Translations under genes and position numbers: made by a program | The notes under the pieces: generated by a model | The model's input: the letters and a program-made list of their open reading frames with translations, nothing else | What the model was told of the DNA's origin: nothing | The model's database searches: none | Part shown: piece after piece, positions 1 to 8,330 of the stretch | Numbering within the stretch: the first letter of the stretch is position 1 | How the letters are laid out: the number at the start of each line of letters is the position of its first letter | NCBI RefSeq assembly: GCF_001280085.1 | Contig: NZ_LGED01000180.1 | Span: forward strand, 42,929 to 106,928 | Length of the DNA stretch: 64,000 nt | Direction of reading: 5' to 3' | Source of the DNA: Saccharothrix sp. NRRL B-16348 | GTDB taxonomy: Bacteria; Actinomycetota; Actinomycetes; Mycobacteriales; Pseudonocardiaceae

Positions 1-1
1 C

Positions 2-3000
2 GCCGGCGACCGGCCGGAGGAGCTGGGTATCCACCTGCGTGACCGTGACTACCGCAACGACTACTACCGCCACCTGTATCGGCGAGCAGGCACGTACCAG
101 GTCATCACCGCCGAACACACCGGCATGCTGAAGCGGGCCGATCGGGAGCGGGTCGAGGCCGCGTTCAAACGCGGCGACGGGTTCAAGGACCCCAACGTGC
201 TGTCGTGTACGCCCACGTTGGAAATGGGCATCGACATCGGTGACCTGTCTGCGGTGGTGCTCGCCGCGTTGCCCCGCCGTCCCGCGAACTACGCGCAGCA
301 GGTCGGCCGGGCCGGACGCCGCACCGGCAACGCGTTCCTGCTGACGGTGCCCGGCCGAAGCAGACGGGACCTGTACTTCCTGGACCAGCCGAAGGAGATG
401 ATCGCGGGACAGGTAGTGCCGCCCGGCTGCCATCTGTCAGCGATCGAGATTCTGCGCCGCCAGTACCTCGCACACCTGCTGGACCTCGCCGCGCGGCAAC
501 GCCTGATGCGGACCGAGGACTCGCCGCTGCGCGCCGTGCCGGGGAAGGCTCCGGACTTGTTCGGCCCTTCGGGCTACCTGAACGACCTGGTCGAACTCGC
601 CTTGGAGCAGGGAGAACGATTGGTCGACGGCTTCCTCAGGTTGTTCCCGACCGGAGTGACCGACGAGGTCAAAGCCGAACTCGAGCAGTACGCGACACAT
701 GATCTGCGTGGCGCCGTCGAGCACGCCGAACGTGAGTGGCACCGCCGTCTCGACGCCTTGCGGACGCGTGCGCGGCTGATCGGCGAGGCGATCGCCGAAC
801 TGCACGACACCGACCCGGAGCAGGCCGCGCGGAAGCGAGAGCTGGAGGCGGATCTTCGGAGCACCGGCAAGCAGCTCGGCGCACTCGGACAAACCACCGC
901 CCAGAACGCCCTGTGCGACCTCGGGCTGCTGCCCAACTACGCACTCCTCGACGCGGTGACCACGCTCAACGCGACGCTGTACTGGTCGGAGGACACCGCC
1001 GACGGCGGGAAGCGGTACGGGGCCAAGATGTACCCCTACGAACGTCCCCAGCGCTACGCGTTGTCCGAGCTCGCGCCGGGCAACACCTTCTACGTCAACG
1101 GGTACCGGCACCAGATCACCGGCATGGAGATCGGGACCAGCGCGGACCGGCAGTGGAAGGAGTGGCGGTTCTGCCCGGACTGCGGCTACGTGCGCACCGA
1201 GAACGCCCGTGAGGACCGGACACCATGCTCGCGGTGCGGCAGCGTGCGGATCGCCGACGACGGCTCCTGCTTGCACAACGTGGTCAAGCCGACTGTCGTC
1301 ACGTCTCGGGACAAGCGGGAGGACGCCCGCATCAGCGACGACAAGGACGACCGCGACCAGCGGTACTACACGGTCGTGGACGCGGTCGACATCGAGGTGG
1401 CGGACATCGAACCCGGCACGTCGTGGCGGCACACAGGCCAGACGTTCGGGATCGACTACTGCCGCAAGGCGATGATCCGGCGGGTCAATGTCGGCCCGGC
1501 CCGGTTCGACAAGCACACCGAGGACCAGTTGGCGGGCAAGTCGGTCCGGCTCAGCCCGTTCCACGTGTGCACCGGGTGCGGTGCGGCCACCGCTGACGGC
1601 AAGCCGGTGTTCGACCACGACACCGACGCGCTGGCCTCGTCGGTGGCCCGAGACCCGAAGCTCAAGCACCACCTGCCCTGGTGCCCATTGCGGCGTGGCA
1701 AGCGGCCCGCCGACGTGCCTCAGGAACCGGTGTTGCTCGTCCACGAACTGCGCACCGAGGCGCTGCGAGTCCTGCTGCCGGCGTCCACGGTGCTCGTCGA
1801 CCAAAAGGTGCACTCGTTCCGAGCGGCGCTGCGGCTCGGCGTGGACCGGCAGTTCGGCGGCGATCCGCAGCACCTCGACACCACGGTCGCGTCGATGCCC
1901 GATCCCGGCACCGGTGAACGGCGCCACTTCCTGGTCCTGTTCGACAGGCTGCCCGGCGGCACCGGCTACCTGCACAAGCTCACCGATGAAAAGGCGTTCA
2001 AGGAGACCCTGACCCATGCGCGGCGCGCGCTGAAGAAGTGCCCATGCGCTGGTGAGGGACGTCGAGCTTGCCACCGCTGCCTGCACCGGCACACCGAAGA
2101 GGCCTATCAGGACATCGTGTCCCGGCAGGAGGCTTTGAAGATCCTGGACGGACTGCTGGGGCCCTGTGACGACGACGGCGAGATGGTTGTCGACGAATGG
2201 GACGTCGACCCTCTGCCGAACACCCAGGACATCGGCCTCGACCAGCAACTGGAGTCGGACCTTGAGACCAGGTTCCTCGCGGCCCTGCGGCAGTGGGTCG
2301 CCCGTGAGGACCACGTCGCGCTTGACGAAGACGGCCAGTCCAGTAATTACCTGCGGTTCGCCGATCCTCGCGGTGTGGTCAGTTGGCGACTGACCGCACA
2401 GCGGGTCATGGCGCACACCCGCACCGATTTTACGTTCGAACGGATTGACGGCCCGAGGCAGACCGTCACCGCCTACCTGGACGGCTACCGGTTCCACGCG
2501 ACGAGCGAGCACAACCGCATCGCGAGCGATTGCGACAAGCGGAACGAACTCAGGGCGGACGGCCGGGTCGTCTTCCAGATCACCTGGGACGACGTCGAAC
2601 TGTTCGAGCAGCGACCCACTCGCGCCGAACCGGTGTGGCCGCCCTACCAGGGGCGTGCGCAGGACAAGGCCAAGGACGTGTACGAACAGCTCGGTGGGCA
2701 GCGCGCGCACTTGGCAGACGCCGTGTTCGGTAATCCGATCGCCTCGCTACTGGCGTACCTGCGTCAACCTGACCCGGAGAACTGGGGACGGCGAGCCAAG
2801 GCGTTGATCGCCGGTCTGACCATCGCGTCGACCCCGGTCGCGACACAGGTGGACCGTGCCAAGGTGCCAGCAGTACTGCGGGCTGCGCTGGGCGATAGCC
2901 GTGCTCGTGCCGTGTCCGGCGGCGGCCCGGTGAACGTGCTGCGTGGCACTGATCTACGCGGCCTGCCGATCGTCTACATACTCGACGCTGCACGGGGCAC

Positions 3001-3685
3001 GACGCCGGGAGAACTCAGGTGGACCGCACTCACCGTGCTCGACGATGACGGTGACGCCCTCGACACACCAGCGCACAAGCTGCGCTGGCGGGCGTGGCTG
3101 TACTGGTCGAACTTGGTGCAGTTTCTCGCCTACGTCGGTGGTGACGGTGTACAGCTGGCAGAGAGTAGGGCACGGTCCTATCCCGTGGAGACGCTCGCGG
3201 TGTGCGGCGGCGTGGGCGAACTGGAATCAGTGGCCGCAGCACGTCCTGATGCGGAACCGACAGTGCTCCAGCGTAAGTCGTCCACCGTCGGTGAGTCGTC
3301 GCCTGCGGAACAGGGCGTGGCGGAGCTGCTAAGGGACGCCGTCTGGTACGACGACATCCTGGACCTGCTGGAAGAGGACGAGCCGGAGTCGGACCTCACC
3401 ACGCTCGCCCGCGTGCTCGCCGCCCAGGGCAAACGCGCACCGGTATTCGGACACGAGCTGGGCGAGCGACGGTGGCAGATCGATTTCGGCTGGCCGAGCC
3501 TCGGGCCAAAGATCGGTGTGCTGGGCAAGCGGGGGGAAGACGAGGAAGCGCGGAAGCGCGACGAGGCCTACGCCTCGGCAGGATGGACCGTTCGCACGGC
3601 GGCGGAATGGCTCGACCACCTCGAATCGCTGCTCGACCTGCTGCCCGATGCGACCCCCGACCTGGAAGGCTCCGCACACCGATGA
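2..3685 (+). CDS. DUF1998-type superfamily 2 helicase with C-terminal nuclease-like segments (5' end outside window)
   Basis: The frame is open from base 2, so the N-terminal helicase half is missing; 1227 residues are visible. Motif V (TPTLEMGIDIGD, near visible residue 70) and motif VI (QQVGRAGRRTG, near 100) mark the end of a DEAD/DEAH helicase core. Cysteine pairs near 391/409 and 523/560 and a CPC..C..C cluster near 680-697 fit the DUF1998/MZB zinc region. Near 800-865 lies a VSR/DUF559-like stretch (TDFTF, AYLDGYRFH, KRNELRADGRVVFQITWDD), and a second degenerate one at the C-terminus (IDFGWP ... AGWTVR). DUF1998 helicases occur in DISARM (DrmB), Druantia (DruE) and Dpd systems; this could be a relative, but subtype is not resolved. 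It overlaps the next gene by 4 nt, so the two are probably one operon. Confidence 0.85.
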   Translation, partial: AGDRPEELGIHLRDRDYRNDYYRHLYRRAGTYQVITAEHTGMLKRADRERVEAAFKRGDGFKDPNVLSCTPTLEMGIDIGDLSAVVLAALPRRPANYAQQVGRAGRRTGNAFLLTVPGRSRRDLYFLDQPKEMIAGQVVPPGCHLSAIEILRRQYLAHLLDLAARQRLMRTEDSPLRAVPGKAPDLFGPSGYLNDLVELALEQGERLVDGFLRLFPTGVTDEVKAELEQYATHDLRGAVEHAEREWHRRLDALRTRARLIGEAIAELHDTDPEQAARKRELEADLRSTGKQLGALGQTTAQNALCDLGLLPNYALLDAVTTLNATLYWSEDTADGGKRYGAKMYPYERPQRYALSELAPGNTFYVNGYRHQITGMEIGTSADRQWKEWRFCPDCGYVRTENAREDRTPCSRCGSVRIADDGSCLHNVVKPTVVTSRDKREDARISDDKDDRDQRYYTVVDAVDIEVADIEPGTSWRHTGQTFGIDYCRKAMIRRVNVGPARFDKHTEDQLAGKSVRLSPFHVCTGCGAATADGKPVFDHDTDALASSVARDPKLKHHLPWCPLRRGKRPADVPQEPVLLVHELRTEALRVLLPASTVLVDQKVHSFRAALRLGVDRQFGGDPQHLDTTVASMPDPGTGERRHFLVLFDRLPGGTGYLHKLTDEKAFKETLTHARRALKKCPCAGEGRRACHRCLHRHTEEAYQDIVSRQEALKILDGLLGPCDDDGEMVVDEWDVDPLPNTQDIGLDQQLESDLETRFLAALRQWVAREDHVALDEDGQSSNYLRFADPRGVVSWRLTAQRVMAHTRTDFTFERIDGPRQTVTAYLDGYRFHATSEHNRIASDCDKRNELRADGRVVFQITWDDVELFEQRPTRAEPVWPPYQGRAQDKAKDVYEQLGGQRAHLADAVFGNPIASLLAYLRQPDPENWGRRAKALIAGLTIASTPVATQVDRAKVPAVLRAALGDSRARAVSGGGPVNVLRGTDLRGLPIVYILDAARGTTPGELRWTALTVLDDDGDALDTPAHKLRWRAWLYWSNLVQFLAYVGGDGVQLAESRARSYPVETLAVCGGVGELESVAAARPDAEPTVLQRKSSTVGESSPAEQGVAELLRDAVWYDDILDLLEEDEPESDLTTLARVLAAQGKRAPVFGHELGERRWQIDFGWPSLGPKIGVLGKRGEDEEARKRDEAYASAGWTVRTAAEWLDHLESLLDLLPDATPDLEGSAHR

Positions 3686-5949
3686 CCGCGCGCATCAGCC
3701 TGCACCCGAAAGCCGAGCATGAGCTGTACAAGCTCGACCGGTCGGTGAAGGGCGTCTTCTTCGACTTCTGTCACTTCTTCCGGGACAACCCACACCATCC
3801 GAAGTTCGACCTCAAACCCCTCAAGGGCAACGGTCGGGTGTTCCGTGCCAGGATCGACCCGTCGTACCGGGCACTGCTCACGAAGGCCGGTGTCGACGAG
3901 GCGGGAGTGGAGAGCTGGGTCGTCATCGCAGTTCGTCACCGCAAGCACGTGTACGAGGAGCTGTCGGTTGCGGTGAACCGGATCACCGGCGAGATCGAGT
4001 TCGTGGACCTCTCGATCGTCGGGGACAGCGTCCTTCACCGGGCGGGCATCACGCTGACGCCGGCCGAGCCGGACGTCGCCGCAGCGGGGAACACCGAGGG
4101 TGAAGCTGTCGCGGTGCCTGACCGTCCAGCGGCGCCACCGTTGCTCACCGGAGTCACCGCGGCGGACCTGCGTTCCCTTGGTGTCAGCGAGTCGCTCGTC
4201 GACCTGGCCCTCCTCGTCACCAGCAGTGAGGAGTTGGATCAGTTGGTCGCCGGAGCACCGCTGCTGTCCAACGACATCCTCACCGGCCTGGCCGCGGGCA
4301 TGACCCTGGACGACGTGCGCCGCGAGATCACCTCCGAGGTCGAGGTCGAGCTGGACGACGACTACGCGGACGATTTCGGCGCGGCCTTGGCGCGGACCAC
4401 CGTCACGACCGTCGACGAAGCCCTGAAGTTCGCCATCGAAGAGGGCGACTTCCGGGCCTGGAAGGTCTTCCTGCATCCCAGCCAGGCAAAACTGGTCCAC
4501 CGGCGCTACAACGGCCCGGCCAGGGTGTCCGGCGGCCCAGGCACGGGCAAGACGATCGTCGCCCTGCACCGTGTGAAGTACTTGGCCGAGCAGTTGCCAC
4601 CCGGGTCGAACCGTCCCATCCTGCTGACCACCTTCACCAAGAACCTCGCCACGGACCTGCAGGCACGCCTCGCGTCACTGCTCGAACCCGAGTTGTCGGC
4701 ACGCGTCGAGGTCGCCCACATCGACCAACTCGCAGCGCGGGTCCTCAGCGAGAACAGCGGTTCCGGTGCGGCCAAGCAGAGGGTGCACGAAGCGGCGGCG
4801 ACGACCGTCCTGCGCCAGGTGTTGGCAGAGACGGGCAACGACAACTGGGATGTCGAGTTCCTTTTCGAAGAGTGGGACCAGGTGGTCCTCGGACAGTCGT
4901 TGACCACTCGCAAGGAGTACTTCGAAGCCCGTCGTGCCGGCCGCGGTCGTTCGCTGACTCGCCCCGAGCGCAACCAGGTCTGGAAGCTGCTGGAGCAGTT
5001 CACCGCACGCCTCGACAAGGAGGGCATCGAAACCTGGGGCCAGGCAGCTGAACGTGCCGCTCGCTTCGAAAGGGAACGAGCGGCCAGGATCGAGGCGGCC
5101 AACGGAACTGGGCAGCAAGATGACAACTCGTGCGGGCGCCACCTCCAGCACCGTTACCGGCACATCGTCGTGGACGAGGCCCAGGACCTCCGCGCCGCGC
5201 ACTGGAGGATGTTGCGTGCGATGGCGCCCCCCGCGCCGAATGACTTCTTCATCGCGGGAGACACCCATCAGCGCATCTACGACCACCAGGTCACGCTCGG
5301 CACGGTCGGGGTCAACATTCGCGGTCGGTCGTCCAAGCTGACGTTGAGCTACCGGACCACAGGAGAGATCCTTGCTCAAGCGGTTGGGATCATCACCTCG
5401 GGGCAGGTCGCCTACGACGACCTGGACGACGGAACGGACAACCTTGCAGGGTATCGATCGGTGCTGCGCGGCCCGATCCCCGAACTGGTTCCCTGTGCCT
5501 CCTGGCAGGATGAACTCTCACGACTAGGAGAGGCGCTCGAACAGTGGCGTGAAGAGGTTGCGGTGAGCGACGACGGTACCCGGCGCGACGCTCGCGGTAG
5601 TCTGGCCGTGTGCGTGGCGGATCGCGAAATGGTTAGCCAGGTCGTCAATCACCTGACGAATGTCGGCATCACCTGCGCCGAACTGACAAAAGAGGGCCCA
5701 AAAGGTGACGGAGAGGTGCACGTCGGAACGATGCACCGGTTCAAAGGGCTCGAGTACCAGCGACTCGCGATCGTCGGCGTGCGGAATGGCATTCTTCCAC
5801 GTAGTCATCGCATCGACGACCCACGTCGCCGGGAACGGGAAGAGCGCAAGGCTCGGTCGTTGCTGTTCGTCGCCGTGACCCGAGCCAGAGATACGCTACG
5901 CATCAGTTGGTATGGACAACCCAGTCCTTATCTGCCGATTGTGCGGTAA
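3682..5949 (+). CDS. RelE/ParE-like domain fused to UvrD/Rep-type superfamily 1 helicase
   Basis: 755 aa from the ATG overlapping the upstream stop (ATGA), the only start that fits coupling. Residues 1-110 look like a RelE/ParE toxin fold (SLHPKAEHELYKL, LKPLKGNGRVFRARIDPSYR, VIAVRHRKHVYEE). After an acidic linker come a UvrD Walker A (GGPGTGKT, about 285-292), Walker B (VDEAQD, about 496), GDTHQRIYDHQ (526), motif V (TMHRFKGLEYQ, 683) and motif VI (LLFVAVTRARDT, 727), so the helicase core looks complete. RelE folds usually cleave mRNA and ParE folds poison gyrase; here the domain may be a binding or effector module. No antitoxin gene is visible beside it. Coupling to a DUF1998 helicase suggests nucleic-acid-directed defence, which is inference. 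Confidence 0.85.
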   Translation: MTARISLHPKAEHELYKLDRSVKGVFFDFCHFFRDNPHHPKFDLKPLKGNGRVFRARIDPSYRALLTKAGVDEAGVESWVVIAVRHRKHVYEELSVAVNRITGEIEFVDLSIVGDSVLHRAGITLTPAEPDVAAAGNTEGEAVAVPDRPAAPPLLTGVTAADLRSLGVSESLVDLALLVTSSEELDQLVAGAPLLSNDILTGLAAGMTLDDVRREITSEVEVELDDDYADDFGAALARTTVTTVDEALKFAIEEGDFRAWKVFLHPSQAKLVHRRYNGPARVSGGPGTGKTIVALHRVKYLAEQLPPGSNRPILLTTFTKNLATDLQARLASLLEPELSARVEVAHIDQLAARVLSENSGSGAAKQRVHEAAATTVLRQVLAETGNDNWDVEFLFEEWDQVVLGQSLTTRKEYFEARRAGRGRSLTRPERNQVWKLLEQFTARLDKEGIETWGQAAERAARFERERAARIEAANGTGQQDDNSCGRHLQHRYRHIVVDEAQDLRAAHWRMLRAMAPPAPNDFFIAGDTHQRIYDHQVTLGTVGVNIRGRSSKLTLSYRTTGEILAQAVGIITSGQVAYDDLDDGTDNLAGYRSVLRGPIPELVPCASWQDELSRLGEALEQWREEVAVSDDGTRRDARGSLAVCVADREMVSQVVNHLTNVGITCAELTKEGPKGDGEVHVGTMHRFKGLEYQRLAIVGVRNGILPRSHRIDDPRRREREERKARSLLFVAVTRARDTLRISWYGQPSPYLPIVR

Positions 5950-6080
5950 GGCTTGTCTGCAGGTGGCAATTACAGGATTGCGCCTGTAGTCGATGTCGGA
6001 TGTCCGGCCGTTGACCAGCTTGCGGTCGTTATGATGGCGCGCTTGCCAAGACCGACCACTGCAGCAGGAACAGCCTCCGC

Positions 6081-6110
6081 CATCCGCCCTGGATGCGTCC
6101 AGGGCGGATG
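6081..6110. terminator. Hairpin downstream of the RelE-UvrD gene
   Basis: Perfect 13-bp stem (arms CATCCGCCCTGGA and its complement) with a 4-nt loop, 131 nt after the helicase stop. No T-tract follows, so it is a likely but unproven terminator. Confidence 0.5.
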
Positions 6111-6368
6111 ACGTACAGGGTCCGCTCGATCCGTTCGATAGTGCGGAGCCAGCGGTGTCAGTGGAATAAGGCAACGAAGCCGGTGTATTGACCAGGCCTT
6201 CTGTAGCCAGTTCAGTCAACTACAGGGCAGATCGAGTGACCGCTGAAGACCAGCCCGCCCCCGATGTGTCACCGGCTTGTGGACAAGCGAGTCTGGGATA
6301 CCAGCGGATCCCTCTACAGCCCTTATAAGCAGGCTCTTCGCCGGTCGGAGGGGGTGGCGCTCTAACAG

Positions 6369-6416
6369 GATCCCCAACCTGATCCCCAATGTGATCCCCC
6401 GTATGAACCCCCGACG
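6369..6416. repeat. Four tandem 12-bp units (GATCCCCaa..)
   Basis: GATCCCC begins at 6369, 6381 and 6393 and GAACCCC at 6405, an exact 12-nt period. The units are gatccccaacct, gatccccaatgt, gatcccccgtat and gaacccccgacg. Such a block could be an iteron or protein-binding array, or repeated codons in a decayed minus-strand frame. Confidence 0.7.
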
Positions 6417-6717
6417 GAAGTCACCGTACGCGCAAGCGATCTTCAAATGTTGCTACATAGAGTGATCGGTCGAGAGGTTCGCCGCATAGACACAATTCTA
6501 TGCCAGCGCCGTGCCTACAACACTAGTGCACCGACGATCAAAACTTGATGCGCCACACAAGGAGAGGTGTCAGCATGATAGCGGGAGCGTCTCCCGAATA
6601 TGGGGCCAATTATACCGTTTAACTGCTGCACTGGGCCTGCGACAGGCAATGATCCTCGTACAGACAGGGGCCAGAAACAGGTGTGGCGGGAATCGACGGG
6701 CTTGGCTGCCGGTTGGA

Positions 6718-6996
6718 TCAGGTGCGCGTTGGACGGCGACTTTCGCGGGGCTGCGTCGTCTTCCGGTTGGTGTCGCGCTGCTGCGGTAGAATGAGGGGGA
6801 TGCCCTCGGCAAGGCGCCAGGCGGCGTCGCACGCCGCACAGGTAGGCCAGCACCACTGCTGCTTGGTGGGGCGCACAGCGGGAACGGTCAACTCCACCCC
6901 GCACAGCGTGGTCGTCTCCTTGGTCGGTATGGCGTTGTCGCCGATGGCATGACGCTTGCCGTCGTGGGGTTGCCAGCGGAACGGGCGCGGTCCCAT
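6718..6996 (-). CDS. Small cysteine-containing zinc-finger-like protein
   Basis: 92 aa, no enzymatic motif. The signature is RHAI near the N-terminus, then TLCG, then WCWPTCAACDAAW, giving four cysteines (one isolated, three clustered) and one histidine that could bind zinc. Short proteins of this kind are often found next to XRE/DUF5753 regulators in Pseudonocardiales (recalled, not searched). Its ATG shares one base with the stop of the upstream regulator (TGATG), so the two are translationally coupled. Function unknown; a co-factor of the regulator is a guess. Confidence 0.65.
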   Translation of the reverse strand: MGPRPFRWQPHDGKRHAIGDNAIPTKETTTLCGVELTVPAVRPTKQQWCWPTCAACDAAWRLAEGIPLILPQQRDTNRKTTQPRESRRPTRT

Positions 6997-7856
6997 CAGC
7001 GGACCCCCTTGTCATAGGCGTCGGCCCAGTGGGCGATCACCTCGCCGGACTGGGTTGCGGGCAGGGCGCGGGCGTGGAGCTCGCGGAGTCGACGCTGGTG
7101 GTGTTCGACGGCGTGGGGGTTGTCCTGAAAGACGGTGGTGATGCCGTTTTCGCTATAGGACAGCGGGCGCAGTGGTGGGGCGAAGGTGAACAGTGCAGCG
7201 TGGTGGCGCAGGGCGGGGTGGGCTGGTGCGGTCATGGGGATGACGTGGACGGTGATGTGAGGCTGACCGGCTTGCAGGGTGAGGTGGAGCAGTTGGTCGC
7301 GCATGACGGCGCGGTTGCCGACGACCAGCCGCAGCGCGGTTTCGTGGACGTAGAGCGTGGTGTTCGGCAGGGTGCGGCGGTATAGGAGACGGTCCTGACG
7401 CGCGACACGCGTGGCAGCCAGATTCTGGTCACCAATCAGCGCGCCGGCGTAGGCCGCGGTCTGGGCAAGGGCCGGGACGGTGAGCGGTTCGTAGGCGGTG
7501 ACGCTGTGGGCGAGGTGTTCGTGCAGTGTCAGGGCTGTGAGGGTGTCGGGGCTGCCGTGGTGGGTGCGGGTGAAGGTGCCGGTGTCGGGCTCGTGGGCGA
7601 TGGCCATGACGCGATCGCGGGTGGCCTTGTCGGCGACGCAGCGGCCAAGGAGGGTGGCGATCTCCCAAGGGCTGGTGCCGCGGCTGCCGGTCTCGAGTTT
7701 GCTGAGCTTGCCCAGCGACCAGCCCAGGCTCTCGGCGACGACTGCGGAGGACAGGCGAGCGGTGTGGCGGATGCGGCGTAGTTCCTCGCCGAGCTCACGG
7801 CTGTGAGCGGTACTCAACCTCGTGCTGGCGGGCGACTTCTCGTCGTCGGTGTCCAT
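6996..7856 (-). CDS. XRE-family regulator with DUF5753 domain
   Basis: 286 aa. Residues about 20-75 form a helix-turn-helix (RELGEELRRIRHTARLSS, LGWSLGKLSKLETGSRGTS). The rest matches the DUF5753 ligand-sensor region, with YEPLTVPALAQTAAYAGALI, RQDRLL and the C-terminal DNPHAVEHHQRRLREL. The length is normal for the family. These regulators are abundant in actinomycetes and usually control a neighbouring small gene; here the zinc-finger-like gene follows with a 1-nt overlap. Confidence 0.9.
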   Translation of the reverse strand: MDTDDEKSPASTRLSTAHSRELGEELRRIRHTARLSSAVVAESLGWSLGKLSKLETGSRGTSPWEIATLLGRCVADKATRDRVMAIAHEPDTGTFTRTHHGSPDTLTALTLHEHLAHSVTAYEPLTVPALAQTAAYAGALIGDQNLAATRVARQDRLLYRRTLPNTTLYVHETALRLVVGNRAVMRDQLLHLTLQAGQPHITVHVIPMTAPAHPALRHHAALFTFAPPLRPLSYSENGITTVFQDNPHAVEHHQRRLRELHARALPATQSGEVIAHWADAYDKGVR

Positions 7857-7905
7857 CGACGTTCCTCAGTTGTACTCGGGGCCGCTACACGGTCGGCGGC
7901 GATGA

Positions 7906-8199
7906 TCAAGCTTCGGTCTGGCGTGGTGCAGAACAGGCCGATAAGTCCGACCGAGTCCGGCTGCACACGAGCGGCATGGCGCGGCCACGTTCGGCGCGCG
8001 AGCTTGCGTCGACCCATCCGTCGGATGTCGAGGTCCTGCCGGTGCGTGGAAGGCGAGCGAAGACGAGGCCGAAGGCAACTTCGAGGACTCGGTCGTGATC
8101 GCCGGTGGACAGCAACTCCGGTCGGAATCTGGCCGTCTCCGCGCCATCGAGCATCCGGACACCCGCCCAGTCGCGCGTCCTGACGAGACCAGCATCCAT
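7906..8199 (-). CDS. Hypothetical protein, possibly frameshifted near its C-terminus
   Basis: 97 aa from ATG at 8199, preceded by GGGAAGG at good spacing. The first 55 residues read like a real protein (MDAGLVRTRDWAGVRMLDG, DHDRVLEVAFGLVFARL). The end of this frame is low-complexity, while another minus-strand frame from about 7970 to 7870 gives the protein-like VGLIGLFCTTPDRSLIIAADRV. A frameshift around 7960-8000 would join them. No family recognised. It is divergent from the regulator at 8331. Confidence 0.45.
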   Translation of the reverse strand: MDAGLVRTRDWAGVRMLDGAETARFRPELLSTGDHDRVLEVAFGLVFARLPRTGRTSTSDGWVDASSRAERGRAMPLVCSRTRSDLSACSAPRQTEA

Positions 8200-8330
8200 C
8201 GCCTTCCCTTTCGACCCGCCGAAATCGGTAGATACGCATTTCAACCAGGACCGGTACGATCAGGGAACAACGCAAACAGCCGACACGCGGATTTGCCCCT
8301 TATTTGCCCCCTAGCGCAGGCGGAGGCGAC

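Larger units (their letters stand above)
5950..6717. other. Gene-poor stretch
   Basis: 768 nt without a convincing gene. It holds the hairpin at 6081-6110 and the 12-bp repeat at 6369-6416. Base composition is lower in GC than the flanks, and the open frames lack good ribosome binding sites and the usual third-position GC bias. A minus-strand frame (TTG start near 6446, stop near 6216) covers the repeat and reads GITL-GIRL-GILL across it; it is too weak to call. Confidence 0.6.

Noticed and set aside
437..2710. 757-codon minus-strand open frame
   Set aside because: It is antisense to the DUF1998 helicase; composition is that of a high-GC shadow frame with no domain motifs.
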